From an uncultured Rickettsiales bacterium (GTDB lineage: Bacteria > Pseudomonadota > Alphaproteobacteria > UBA8366), in the NCBI GenBank assembly GCA_913046825.1, contig CAJWTF010000042.1, positions 1-25,150 of the forward strand: DNA of 25,150 bases, in the 5' to 3' direction. A program made the position numbers and the translations under genes. Of the stretch, positions 16,425-24,485 are shown one piece after another. Within the stretch, counting starts at the first letter, position 1. Every line of letters begins with the position of its first letter. The notes under the pieces were generated by a model. It did no database searches. It was given only the letters and a program-made list of their open reading frames with translations, and had not been told where the DNA came from.

Positions 16425-16973
16425 CTATTCCGGCAGGGGAAACTGATCGAGGTAGGGCTGGTAGTTCTCTTCCACGTCCATCTCGGTCGAGGCTAGGAAC
16501 CGCACGACCGCGTTATAGAATGCCGTCGTCACCAGCACGTCGATCAAATGCTCCTTGGAAAAATATGCCGCCAATTCCGCGTAAGTGCCGTCGGCGACCT
16601 TACCTTCAACCGTCATCTCGCGTGCCGCCCGTAACACCGCCTTATCAACATCGCCCAAGTCCGTATCTTCACCCGCACTCTCCGCGATCAGCTTACGTAC
16701 ATCGTCCTCGGTGACGCCGAAATCGTAACCGATCTTGACGTGATGGCTCCACTCATAGGGGCTTTTCGCCAGCCAACCGACCTGCAGGATCGCCAGTTCG
16801 CGCAACCGCGCATCCATCGTCGTACCGTAGCGGATATATTGCCCGAGCCCGCCGAAGGCGCGCGTCGCCCCCGGGCTGTGCGCCAAGATACGGTGTAAGT
16901 TGATGCTACGCTTGAGAAGCTCTTGGTCTTCGGGCTTCAGATCTTCTTTATCGAGATAGGGTAAGCGGGCCAT
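16425..16973 (-). CDS. carboxymuconolactone decarboxylase-family protein
   Basis: A 182-residue all-helical protein of the CMD/AhpD-like superfamily. Seen: DARLRELAILQVGWLAKSPYEWSHHVKIGYDFGVTEDDV, the family's core block with the E-x2-HH pattern, and a long helical C-terminal half. The AhpD Cys-x-x-Cys pair is absent, so a peroxidase role is unlikely. Members take part in aromatic ring-fission pathways or remain uncharacterised. ATG 16973 has AGGAG nine bases upstream; the start nine codons earlier does not. It sits beside lactonase, SDR and Baeyer-Villiger genes, in keeping with a catabolic cluster. Confidence 0.88.
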   Translation of the reverse strand: MARLPYLDKEDLKPEDQELLKRSINLHRILAHSPGATRAFGGLGQYIRYGTTMDARLRELAILQVGWLAKSPYEWSHHVKIGYDFGVTEDDVRKLIAESAGEDTDLGDVDKAVLRAAREMTVEGKVADGTYAELAAYFSKEHLIDVLVTTAFYNAVVRFLASTEMDVEENYQPYLDQFPLPE

Positions 16974-17047
16974 AAGGTTCAGCTCCTGAATTTGGTCCAT
17001 GACGTATTGGAGACAAACCTAGAACGATCGCCAGGCGGCGAAATCCC

Positions 17048-18217
17048 TTATGCGCGCTCCATCAAGCCCAAAAACCGTTTAAACAGGTAGTGACTATCCT
17101 GCGGGCCGGGGGAAGCTTCCGGGTGGTGCTGCACACTGAACACCGGTTTATCGCGAAGCGCGATGCCTTCCAATGTCCCGTCGAAGAGTGAGATGTGGGT
17201 CATGTCCACATTGTCGGGCAACGAGTCCGGGGCCACGACAAAGCCGTGGTTCTGGCTGGTGATCTCCACCGTGCCGGTCTCCAAATCCTTGACCGGGTGA
17301 TTGGCGCCGCGATGGCCGTGATGCATCTTTTCCGTCTTTGCGCCGAGCGCCAAGGCCAGCATTTGATGGCCGAGGCAGATGCCGAAGATCGGCGTGCCGG
17401 TCTCCAGCACCGATTTGATCATCGGCACCGCGTACTTCCCCGTCGCCGCCGGATCGCCAGGACCATTGGAGAGGAACACGCCGTCCGGCTTATGACCGAG
17501 CACATCTTCAGCCGTGACGTTCGCTGGGACCACCGTGACCTTACAGCCGAGATGGGCGAGATCGCGGAAGATGTTCCGCTTGGCTCCAAAATCGACCGCG
17601 ACCACGTGGAACTTCGGATCGGTTTGCGTGCCGTAGCCTTCGCCGATTGTCCAGGCCGTCTCGTCCCAGGTATAGGATTGACGACAACTCACGTGCTTTG
17701 CCAGGTCCATGCCTTCGAGGCCGGGCCAGCTGGATGCGGCTTGCTGTAAGGCAGCAATATCGAATTCACCGTCGGACACGTGACAGATCGTGGCATGGGG
17801 TGCGCCCAGATCGCGAATGCGGCGGGTCAGCCGACGCGTATCAACACCAGCGATGCCGACCAGGTTGTGGCCCTTTAGCCAATCGTCGTAATGCCGTACT
17901 GCGCGCCAATTCGCGGGCTCCGTTATATCAGCACGTAGGACGCAGCCTCGCGCCGACGGGGTGATCGTCTCTATATCCTCGTCATTGGTTCCGACATTAC
18001 CGATATGCGGGAAGGTGAAAGTGATGATCTGCCCCGCATAGGACGGATCGGTCATGATCTCCTGATAACCGGTCAGCGAGGTATTGAAACACACTTCACC
18101 AACCGCTTGTCCAACGGCGCCGACGCCGCTCCCCCAAAATACGGTGCCATCGCCCAAAACTAGGGCGGCCGTCGTCTTTTCCGGTGGCATAGGGTCAGTT
18201 TTCGTCGAGTCGGACAT
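17048..18217 (-). CDS. carA: carbamoyl-phosphate synthase small subunit
   Basis: A 389-residue glutaminase subunit that releases ammonia from glutamine for CarB, feeding arginine and pyrimidine synthesis. Seen: N-terminal domain with LGDGTVFWGSG and FNTSLTGYQEIMTDPSYAGQI, then the class I amidotransferase domain with VAVDFGAKRNI, SNGPGDP, the nucleophile Cys281 in GICLGHQ, and His365 and Glu367 in HHPEASPGP. ATG 18217 follows AGGAG by ten bases. Downstream (toward lower coordinates) is the unrelated decarboxylase-like gene, so carB is not adjacent. The start region is divergent from the yqeY-like gene. Confidence 0.97.
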   Translation of the reverse strand: MSDSTKTDPMPPEKTTAALVLGDGTVFWGSGVGAVGQAVGEVCFNTSLTGYQEIMTDPSYAGQIITFTFPHIGNVGTNDEDIETITPSARGCVLRADITEPANWRAVRHYDDWLKGHNLVGIAGVDTRRLTRRIRDLGAPHATICHVSDGEFDIAALQQAASSWPGLEGMDLAKHVSCRQSYTWDETAWTIGEGYGTQTDPKFHVVAVDFGAKRNIFRDLAHLGCKVTVVPANVTAEDVLGHKPDGVFLSNGPGDPAATGKYAVPMIKSVLETGTPIFGICLGHQMLALALGAKTEKMHHGHRGANHPVKDLETGTVEITSQNHGFVVAPDSLPDNVDMTHISLFDGTLEGIALRDKPVFSVQHHPEASPGPQDSHYLFKRFLGLMERA

Positions 18218-18315
18218 CGGGGTATTGCTCCTGGCGCCTGGAAAACCGTTTTGGATCAAAACCTTCAGCGGTTCCAGGCATTCGTGGATCGTTTTCCACT
18301 AAGTGATTCGCCCGA

Positions 18316-18344
18316 CTCCTAAGCAAAAGCTATGCCGCCGTCAA
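18316..18344 (-). promoter_or_regulatory. candidate carA promoter in an AT-rich divergent region
   Basis: On the reverse strand TTGACG (18344-18339) and a weak TAGGAG (18321-18316) are 17 bases apart, about 100 bases before the carA start. The intergenic stretch at 18345-18400 is strikingly AT-rich for this window and contains a GTTAAC-centred near-palindrome (18376-18392). Promoters for the divergent gene must lie here too, but I see no clear one. Confidence 0.35.
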
Positions 18345-18464
18345 GGGGGTTTACAATAATTTTATTATTTGTTTTCAATATGTTAACAATATTTATCTGA
18401 TTGCGCCGCAATCCGTGTTCTAGTAGGGTCCGCAAATAATTCTAATAAACGTGGGGGACACGTC

Positions 18465-18923
18465 ATGCTGCGGGAGCGGCTTGATACGGCGCTGAAAGAA
18501 GGTCTCAAAGGGAAGGACCCCTGTACGGTTTCGACCGTCCGGTTGATCCTGGCTGCGGTGAAAGAGCGTGACATCGCGGCGCGTGGCAAGGGTGGGGATA
18601 ATCAACCCGTGAATGACGATGCCATCCAGGCCCTGCTGCAGACGATGATCAAACAGCGGCGTGAGAGCATCGAGATGTATACCAAGGGCGGGCGCCAGGA
18701 TTTGGCCGACAGGGAAGCGAACGAAATCGTTGTGATCGAACTCTTCTTGCCGGATCAGATGGATGAAGACGCCATCAAGGAGGCTGTGACCACAATCATT
18801 CAGGAGACCGGTGCATCCGGCCTCAAGGAAATGGGAACAGTGATGGCCACCCTGCGGGAACGCCATCCGGGCGCCATGGATTTTGGCAAAGCGGGTGTGA
18901 TGGCAAAGGCCGCGCTTTCTTAA
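18465..18923 (+). CDS. GatB/YqeY domain-containing protein
   Basis: A 152-residue YqeY-like protein, all helical, related to the tail domain of the amidotransferase subunit GatB that contacts tRNA. Seen: MLRERLDTALKEGLKGKD, STVRLILAAVKERDIAARG, IQALLQTMIKQRRESIEMY, ELFLPDQMDEDAI and the C-terminal LKEMGTVMATLRERHPGAMDFG. Length is typical. GGGGG precedes ATG 18465. It is commonly found just before dnaG and rpoD in alphaproteobacteria, as here. Its molecular role is not established. Confidence 0.93.
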   Translation: MLRERLDTALKEGLKGKDPCTVSTVRLILAAVKERDIAARGKGGDNQPVNDDAIQALLQTMIKQRRESIEMYTKGGRQDLADREANEIVVIELFLPDQMDEDAIKEAVTTIIQETGASGLKEMGTVMATLRERHPGAMDFGKAGVMAKAALS

Positions 18924-19046
18924 ACGTAGGCGACAATTTCCCCCAGAGGACCGTTCCTTCGGATATACTTTCGAATTAGGCGAAAGCCCGCGACACATCC
19001 GCGAACGCATGGCCCAGTTCGTTTACAAGAAGGTGCTTCACAAGAG

Positions 19047-20861
19047 ATGAGCTTTACCACCCGCTTCCTCGACGAATTGCGCAATCGGACGGCGCTTGTC
19101 GATCTTGTGGGACGCAAGGTCAATCTTCAGCGACGCGGGCGCGAACATATCGGGTTGTGCCCTTTCCATAAGGAAAAATCCCCCTCTTTCACCGTGAACG
19201 AAGAGAAGGGTTTTTATCATTGCTTCGGCTGCGGGCAGCACGGCGACGCTATCAGCTTCGTGATTGAGACCGAAAACCTTACTTTCCCAGAGGCCGTAGA
19301 GCGCTTGGCCTCAGCCGCCGGCATGGAAGTGCCGCGATCGTCGCCAGAAGAAGTTCAACGCGAAAAGCAACGGGGCGGCCTCCTGGAAGCAGTCGAGGCG
19401 GCCACGGTTTGGTACGAGCAGCGATTGCGCGGACCGGAGGGCAAGGTCGCGCTCGATTATTTCACGGCGCGCGGCCTCGATTCGGAGATCATCGCAAAAT
19501 TTCGCTTGGGGTACGCGCCACCTGTGTCGCGCGGCGAAGCAAGCCGTCTTTCTGCCGACCTCCAAAGGCAGGGGTTCGAGGCGAAGACGCTGCTGGATGC
19601 GGGATTGCTGACCGCGCCCGACGATGGACGCGCACCCTATGACTTCTTTCGGGGCCGAGCGATGTTTCCGATCGCCGACAGCCGTGGTCGGGTGATCGCC
19701 TTTGGCGGACGAGTTCTGGGTGACGGCGAGCCGAAATACCTCAACTCCCGCGATACGCCGCTCTTCGACAAACGGCGCACGCTTTACAATTTAGCCTTCG
19801 CGCGTGAAGCCAGTCGCGACGCACCCGAAGTTATCGTGGCCGAGGGTTATATGGATGTGATCGGTCTGGCTCGCGGCGGATTTCCAGCGGCGGTGGCTCC
19901 ACTCGGCACCGCGCTCTCCGAAGAACATATTGAGGCACTTTGGAAACTGGTGGAAGAACCAGTGCTTTGCTTCGACGGCGATAATGCGGGACAACGCGCG
20001 GCTGGCCGCGCCGCAGAGCGTGCCTTGCCGCTTCTGAAGCCAGGGAAATCCATCCGTTTCGCATTTTTGCCGCAAGGCGAGGATCCAGACAGCCTACTGA
20101 CAAACCAAGGCCCAGCCGCCCTGCGAACGCTCTTGGACGCCGCGCGGCCGCTCGCTGAGGTGATCTGGGAGATGGAGCGCGATGCTGGGCCCACCGACAC
20201 ACCAGAGCGAATGGCAGGCCTTAAAGCTCGGTTGCGACAAAAAGCCTCACAGGTCGCTGATCCAATCGTACGCGAGCAATACCGCAATCTCTTTGACGAA
20301 CGCACGGCACCGCCATTGCGGCGGCCGGGACTGCGCAGCCGACGGGACAGCAAGTGGCAAGTCGTCGAGACGCGCCCCCGCACCAATCTTGCGGCGGTGG
20401 CGTCCAGCACGCTTTGGCAACGCCTTTTGATGGCTGCGCTGATCAATCATCCCTCCTTGATCGACGAATTTGGCGAGGCGCTAATCGATGTTTCTCTTGA
20501 ACCGAACCTTGACAAATTGCGCGCTGAGCTTCATGTCATCGTTGCTGAGAATCCGGACCTTGACGGACAGGTGCTAAATAGACACCTCTATGACAGCGGG
20601 TTCGCGGATATTTTGTCGCACGTGCTGGATCGCAGTGTTTTCGAACACGGCGCTTTCGCCCGTTCCGATGCGCCGTTAGAGGTGGCGCGGGAGGGCGTGG
20701 GTCAGGTTTTGAACCAGTTCCACCAGCAGCGGCAGAAGGCGGATTTACGTGCGTTCGGACGCGAAGCAGCGCGCGAAGGCACGGAAGAAAGTTACGCTAG
20801 GTTCTTGCAACGGGGGGATATCGTTCGGGAATCGGCGGAAGCAGAAGACAGCGCGAATTAA
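19047..20861 (+). CDS. dnaG: DNA primase
   Basis: A 604-residue replicative primase that makes RNA primers at the fork with DnaB helicase. Seen: the CHC2 zinc finger (Cys38, His41, Cys59, Cys62), the catalytic core with the basic block GRVIAFGGRVLGDGEPKYLNS (214-234), and the Toprim residues Glu266 in VAEGYMD and Asp310/Asp312 in FDGDNAGQRA. A C-terminal helical domain after about 440 should bind DnaB. Length is usual for alphaproteobacteria. ATG 19047 starts at the conserved MSFTTRFLDELRNRT. It lies between the yqeY-like gene and rpoD in the same direction. Confidence 0.98.
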   Translation: MSFTTRFLDELRNRTALVDLVGRKVNLQRRGREHIGLCPFHKEKSPSFTVNEEKGFYHCFGCGQHGDAISFVIETENLTFPEAVERLASAAGMEVPRSSPEEVQREKQRGGLLEAVEAATVWYEQRLRGPEGKVALDYFTARGLDSEIIAKFRLGYAPPVSRGEASRLSADLQRQGFEAKTLLDAGLLTAPDDGRAPYDFFRGRAMFPIADSRGRVIAFGGRVLGDGEPKYLNSRDTPLFDKRRTLYNLAFAREASRDAPEVIVAEGYMDVIGLARGGFPAAVAPLGTALSEEHIEALWKLVEEPVLCFDGDNAGQRAAGRAAERALPLLKPGKSIRFAFLPQGEDPDSLLTNQGPAALRTLLDAARPLAEVIWEMERDAGPTDTPERMAGLKARLRQKASQVADPIVREQYRNLFDERTAPPLRRPGLRSRRDSKWQVVETRPRTNLAAVASSTLWQRLLMAALINHPSLIDEFGEALIDVSLEPNLDKLRAELHVIVAENPDLDGQVLNRHLYDSGFADILSHVLDRSVFEHGAFARSDAPLEVAREGVGQVLNQFHQQRQKADLRAFGREAAREGTEESYARFLQRGDIVRESAEAEDSAN

Positions 20862-20947
20862 GCGTCGCGACTGGGGAAGAAGGGTCGCGCGGTGCAGAAC
20901 GCATCGGGTGAAACTGATTAAACGACCTGTGATGAGGGCGAATTCGA

Positions 20948-22951
20948 ATGGCGACGAAAGCAGCAGTAAGCGAAAGCGAAGCCAGCGACCAAAATGAAAC
21001 GGCCGGCGACGGTCCGTTGATGGATAGCGTGACCGCCGCGGTCAAGAAGTTGATCGCGAAAGGTAAAGAACGCGGCTATATCACCATCGACGAGTTGAAT
21101 GCCGTCATGCCGCCGGATGATTCTGCGTCCGAGCAAATCGAAGACGTCATGACCCTCTTCTCGGAAATGGGCGTCAATGTCGTCGAGAACGAAGAATCCG
21201 AAGAAGCCAGCGAACCCAAAGACAACAACGGGTCTACCAGCGTTCGCCCAGCCGGCAACCTAAACGACGATGATATCGGCCGTACCGACGACCCGGTCCG
21301 CATGTATCTGCGTGAGATGGGTAGTGTCGAGTTGCTCTCCCGCGAAGGTGAAATCGCCATCGCAAAACGCATTGAGGCCGGCCGCGAGAAGATGATCGGC
21401 TCCTTGTGCGAAAGCCCGCTGACCATGCGCGCGATCGCCCATTGGCACGATGCGTTAGTGGAAGGCGATTTGCTGCTCCGGGACGTCATCGATCTGGATG
21501 CGACATACGGCGGCGACGAGCCCGACGAAAATATGCTCAAAGCCGTGGAGAGCGGCGATGAGGCAGAAGAGGAAGAAAGCGAGGAGAGCGAGCAAAAAGC
21601 CGAAGGTGAAGAAAGCGAAGAGAAAGCGGTTGGCGAAGAGACCGAAGAACAAGACGAGGACGAGGACGATGGGGACGAAGTCAACGTCTCCCTCGCGCAG
21701 ATGGAATTCGAGCTAAAGCCACGCGTCCTTGAGACCTTCAAGCAAATTGCTGCGACCTATAACAAGCTGCAACGCGCCCAAGACAAGCGCCTGCAGACCT
21801 TGCAGAGCGGCGAGGCGGTTTCCAAATCGACCGAGCGCACTTATGAGAAGCACAAACGCGCCTTGATCCAACTGATGGAAAACATCCATCTGAATAATCT
21901 GCGGATCGAGCAGTTGGTCGAGCAGCTTTATGAGCTTAATCGCGAGCTGACCAAGGCAGAGGGCCAATTGCTGCGCCTCGCCATGAACAGCAAAATTCAG
22001 CGCGAAGAATTCCTCGACAACTACTATGGCTTCGAGGTCGATCCGAATTGGGGCGACCACATCAAAAGTTTGAAGAAAAAAGTCTGGGGCGGCTTCATCC
22101 GCAAGAACATCGACATGATCGAAGGCTTACGCGGTATCGTCTCGGAAATCGCCTTGGCCGCCAGCATGCCGCTGCCGGAATTCCGCCGCATCGTGCGCAC
22201 CGTCCAACAGGGCGAGCGCGAAGCAGGACGGGCGAAGAAGGAAATGGTCGAGGCGAACCTGCGCCTGGTGATCTCGATCTCGAAGAAATACACCAATCGC
22301 GGCCTGCAATTCCTCGACCTCATTCAGGAAGGCAATATCGGCCTGATGAAGGCGGTAGATAAATTTGAGTATCGCCGCGGGTATAAATTCTCAACTTATG
22401 CTACCTGGTGGATCCGTCAGGCCATCACGCGCTCGATTGCTGATCAGGCGCGCACCATCCGGATTCCGGTTCATATGATTGAGACGATCAACAAGCTGGT
22501 GCGGACATCGCGCCAGATGCTGCACGAGTTTGGTCGCGAACCGACGCCGGAGGAGCTGTCAGAGAAGCTGTCCATGCCGCTTGAAAAAGTCCGCAAAGTG
22601 CTCAAAATCGCCAAGGAGCCCATCAGCCTTGAGACGCCCATTGGTGACGAAGAAGACAGCCAGCTGGGTGACTTTATCGAAGACAAAAACGCTATTTTGC
22701 CGATTGATGCGGCGATCCAATCCAATTTGCGCGACACCACAACGCGCGTTCTGGCCTCTTTGACCCCGCGCGAAGAGCGGGTTTTGCGTATGCGGTTTGG
22801 TATTGGTATGAACACCGATCACACATTGGAAGAGGTTGGGCAGCAATTTTCCGTGACGCGCGAGCGTATCCGCCAAATCGAGGCAAAGGCGCTGCGTAAG
22901 CTGAAGCACCCCAGCCGGTCACGAAAATTACGCAGTTTCTTGGATAGTTAA
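20948..22951 (+). CDS. rpoD: RNA polymerase primary sigma factor RpoD (sigma-70)
   Basis: A 667-residue housekeeping sigma factor. Seen: region 1.1 (about 25-90), region 1.2 from [22 protein letters not shown] (114-135), a large non-conserved insertion containing an almost purely acidic/Ser tract (202-244), region 2 with [28 protein letters not shown] and the melting segment [15 protein letters not shown] (479-493), region 3, and region 4 with the helix-turn-helix [30 protein letters not shown] (626-655). GAGGGCG precedes ATG 20948. The gene follows dnaG by 86 bases. It is the last gene that confidently belongs to the alphaproteobacterial part of the window. Confidence 0.98.
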   Translation: MATKAAVSESEASDQNETAGDGPLMDSVTAAVKKLIAKGKERGYITIDELNAVMPPDDSASEQIEDVMTLFSEMGVNVVENEESEEASEPKDNNGSTSVRPAGNLNDDDIGRTDDPVRMYLREMGSVELLSREGEIAIAKRIEAGREKMIGSLCESPLTMRAIAHWHDALVEGDLLLRDVIDLDATYGGDEPDENMLKAVESGDEAEEEESEESEQKAEGEESEEKAVGEETEEQDEDEDDGDEVNVSLAQMEFELKPRVLETFKQIAATYNKLQRAQDKRLQTLQSGEAVSKSTERTYEKHKRALIQLMENIHLNNLRIEQLVEQLYELNRELTKAEGQLLRLAMNSKIQREEFLDNYYGFEVDPNWGDHIKSLKKKVWGGFIRKNIDMIEGLRGIVSEIALAASMPLPEFRRIVRTVQQGEREAGRAKKEMVEANLRLVISISKKYTNRGLQFLDLIQEGNIGLMKAVDKFEYRRGYKFSTYATWWIRQAITRSIADQARTIRIPVHMIETINKLVRTSRQMLHEFGREPTPEELSEKLSMPLEKVRKVLKIAKEPISLETPIGDEEDSQLGDFIEDKNAILPIDAAIQSNLRDTTTRVLASLTPREERVLRMRFGIGMNTDHTLEEVGQQFSVTRERIRQIEAKALRKLKHPSRSRKLRSFLDS

Positions 22952-22979
22952 AATTTGTTAGCACGGTGAGGAACATCTC

Positions 22980-23870
22980 ATGCAGTTAACCATGCTCAAA
23001 GCAAAAATCCATCGTGCGCGCGTGACGCAATGCGACCTGAATTACGAAGGTTCAATTTCAATCGACCAAGATTGGTTGGATGAAGTCGGCATCCTGCCCA
23101 ACGAGCAGGTCGATGTTTTGAACATTAACACCGGCGCGCGGTTTACCACCAGCTACACACGCGTGGGCGGTTTGGCCCGCGATCTGCCCGAGGGATGGCT
23201 CGATGAGCTGAGCAAGTTCCTCGATGAGGTCGAGGTGAATTTTGATGAGACCGAGCAACTGCTTACGCGCAACCCGATCTTTCTCGAGCGCACGCAGGAT
23301 GTCGGCGTGATAAGCCGCGAGGACGCGATTGATTTCGGCTTGTCCGGCCCCAACCTCCGCGGCAGCGGCGTGGAGCACGATGTGCGCCGAGCCACGCCGT
23401 ACATGATTTACGATCGGTTTGATTTCGACGTGCCCATCGGCACCAAGGGCGATTGCTATGACCGCTACGCCATCCGCATCCTTGAGATGCGTGAGAGCGT
23501 GAAAATCCTGCGGCAATGCATTAAGGACATCCCCAAGGGCCCGATCAATGTGGCCGACGGCAAGATCGTTTTGCCGCCCAAGGACAAGGTGATGACAAGC
23601 ATGGAGGAATTGATCCATCAATTCATGATCGTCACGCAGGGTCAGGATGCGCCGACCGGTGAGGTCTATTTCGGCGCGGAGAATCCCAAGGGCGAGCTGG
23701 GTTTTTATATCAACAGCCTTGGAGGCGGAACCCCGCACCGGCTGAAGATCCGCGCCCCATCCTTTGTGAACCTGAGCATCCTGTCGCACATGCTGCCCGG
23801 CCACATGATGGCCGATGTGGTCGCCATCCTCGGCTCTCTGGACTTTGTAATGGGAGAATGCGACCGATGA
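22980..23870 (+). CDS. chimeric frame: PanD N-terminus joined to NuoD C-terminal two thirds
   Basis: The 296-codon frame combines two unrelated proteins. Residues 1-50/57 are aspartate 1-decarboxylase: [17 protein letters not shown], Lys9, Tyr22, the self-cleavage pair Gly24-Ser25 in YEGSISID, and Arg54. The core after Thr57 (including the usual Tyr58 and Asn72) is missing. Residues from about 51 to the end are NuoD, the 49-kDa subunit of NADH dehydrogenase: [54 protein letters not shown], the [14 protein letters not shown] block and the GECDR end. NuoD lacks its first ~150 residues. TGAGGA precedes the panD ATG; the NuoD stop overlaps the nuoE start. Neither half should be functional as joined. 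An assembly misjoin is the likeliest explanation. Confidence 0.9.
   Translation: MQLTMLKAKIHRARVTQCDLNYEGSISIDQDWLDEVGILPNEQVDVLNINTGARFTTSYTRVGGLARDLPEGWLDELSKFLDEVEVNFDETEQLLTRNPIFLERTQDVGVISREDAIDFGLSGPNLRGSGVEHDVRRATPYMIYDRFDFDVPIGTKGDCYDRYAIRILEMRESVKILRQCIKDIPKGPINVADGKIVLPPKDKVMTSMEELIHQFMIVTQGQDAPTGEVYFGAENPKGELGFYINSLGGGTPHRLKIRAPSFVNLSILSHMLPGHMMADVVAILGSLDFVMGECDR
23130..23153 (+). other. chimera junction between panD and nuoD sequence
   Basis: The segment encodes T-G-A-R-F-T-T, which fits both PanD (N-x-G-x-R-F-T-T-Y) and NuoD ([11 protein letters not shown]). The break therefore lies somewhere in these ~21 shared bases, just the length at which a short k-mer overlap could mislead an assembler. 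Confidence 0.75.
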
Positions 23871-24358
23871 GCTTTAGCCCGTCCGACAATTTGAAACAGG
23901 AAGTAGCCGAGCTGCTCACGCATTATCCTGAAGGCGAGCAGCGCAGCGCGTCGTTGATGGTGCTGCACGCCATCCAATCCGAGGCCGGCTACATCAGCAA
24001 GGAAGCGATGCAATGGGCTGCGGGCGAGATCGGCATTGCCCCGCTAAACCTCTACGAGCTGGTCACCTTTTACCCGATGCTACGCGAGGAGCAGCCGGGC
24101 AAGTACGTGTTGAAAGTGTGCCGCACACTCAGCTGCGCATTGGCCGGCGGCACGGATCTGCATAAAAACCTGTGCTCCAAGTTGAAGCTGGATCCAAAAA
24201 AGCATGGGCTGCAAACGACTGAAGATAAAAAATTCAGCATCGAATTTGCCGAATGCCTGGCCAGCTGCGGCACGGGCCCAGTGATGATGTGCAACGACGA
24301 CTTTTACGAGGCCGTGGACAACGGCAAGGCCGATGAAATTTTGGGAGGGTGCGAATAA
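23867..24358 (+). CDS. nuoE: NADH-quinone oxidoreductase subunit E (24-kDa, [2Fe-2S])
   Basis: A 163-residue thioredoxin-fold subunit of the NADH-oxidising arm of complex I, carrying the N1a [2Fe-2S] cluster. Seen: N-terminal helices with [41 protein letters not shown], and the four cluster ligands in [12 protein letters not shown] (Cys-x4-Cys) and [17 protein letters not shown] (Cys-x3-Cys). ATG 23867 overlaps the nuoD stop as ATGA, so the two are translationally coupled; a start three codons earlier is less likely. It lacks the C-terminal extension typical of alphaproteobacterial NuoE, in keeping with a different source organism for this end of the window. Confidence 0.95.
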   Translation: MSFSPSDNLKQEVAELLTHYPEGEQRSASLMVLHAIQSEAGYISKEAMQWAAGEIGIAPLNLYELVTFYPMLREEQPGKYVLKVCRTLSCALAGGTDLHKNLCSKLKLDPKKHGLQTTEDKKFSIEFAECLASCGTGPVMMCNDDFYEAVDNGKADEILGGCE

Positions 24359-24363
24359 TGAAA

Positions 24364-24437
24364 TGGTTGCCCGATAGGGATTCGAACCCCAACAAACAGA
24401 ATCAGAATCTGTCGTGCTACCGTTACACCATCGGGCA
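24364..24437 (-). tRNA. tRNA-Gln (anticodon CUG)
   Basis: On the reverse strand a complete cloverleaf reads TGCCCGA (acceptor), a D-arm with GGTGTAACGGTAGC, an anticodon stem ACAGA/TCTGT around loop TTCTGAT (anticodon CTG), a T-arm with loop TTCGAAT, the closing TCGGGCA, discriminator A and an encoded CCA (24366-24364). It decodes CAG. It lies antisense in the 127-base gap between nuoE and nuoF, an odd place for a tRNA gene in an otherwise co-directional operon. Confidence 0.95.
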
Positions 24438-24453
24438 ATCCGGTGGGCGGCCG

Positions 24454-24481
24454 AAACTAGCGATTTTTTAAGAACAGTCAA
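24454..24481 (-). promoter_or_regulatory. candidate promoter for the tRNA-Gln gene
   Basis: On the reverse strand TTGACT (24481-24476) and TAGTTT (24459-24454) are 16 bases apart, ending 17 bases before the tRNA 5' end. It sits right against the nuoF start codon on the other strand, so transcription of tRNA and nuo genes would collide or be offset. Confidence 0.4.
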
Positions 24482-24485
24482 GCCG

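Noticed and set aside
23058..23804. 248-codon frame antisense to the panD-nuoD region
   Set aside because: It crosses the chimera junction and mirrors NuoD codons; no known domain.
22980..23870. A genuine new PanD-NuoD fusion enzyme
   Set aside because: Both halves lack essential parts and the break falls exactly at a short segment shared by the two families, which fits misjoining better than evolved fusion.
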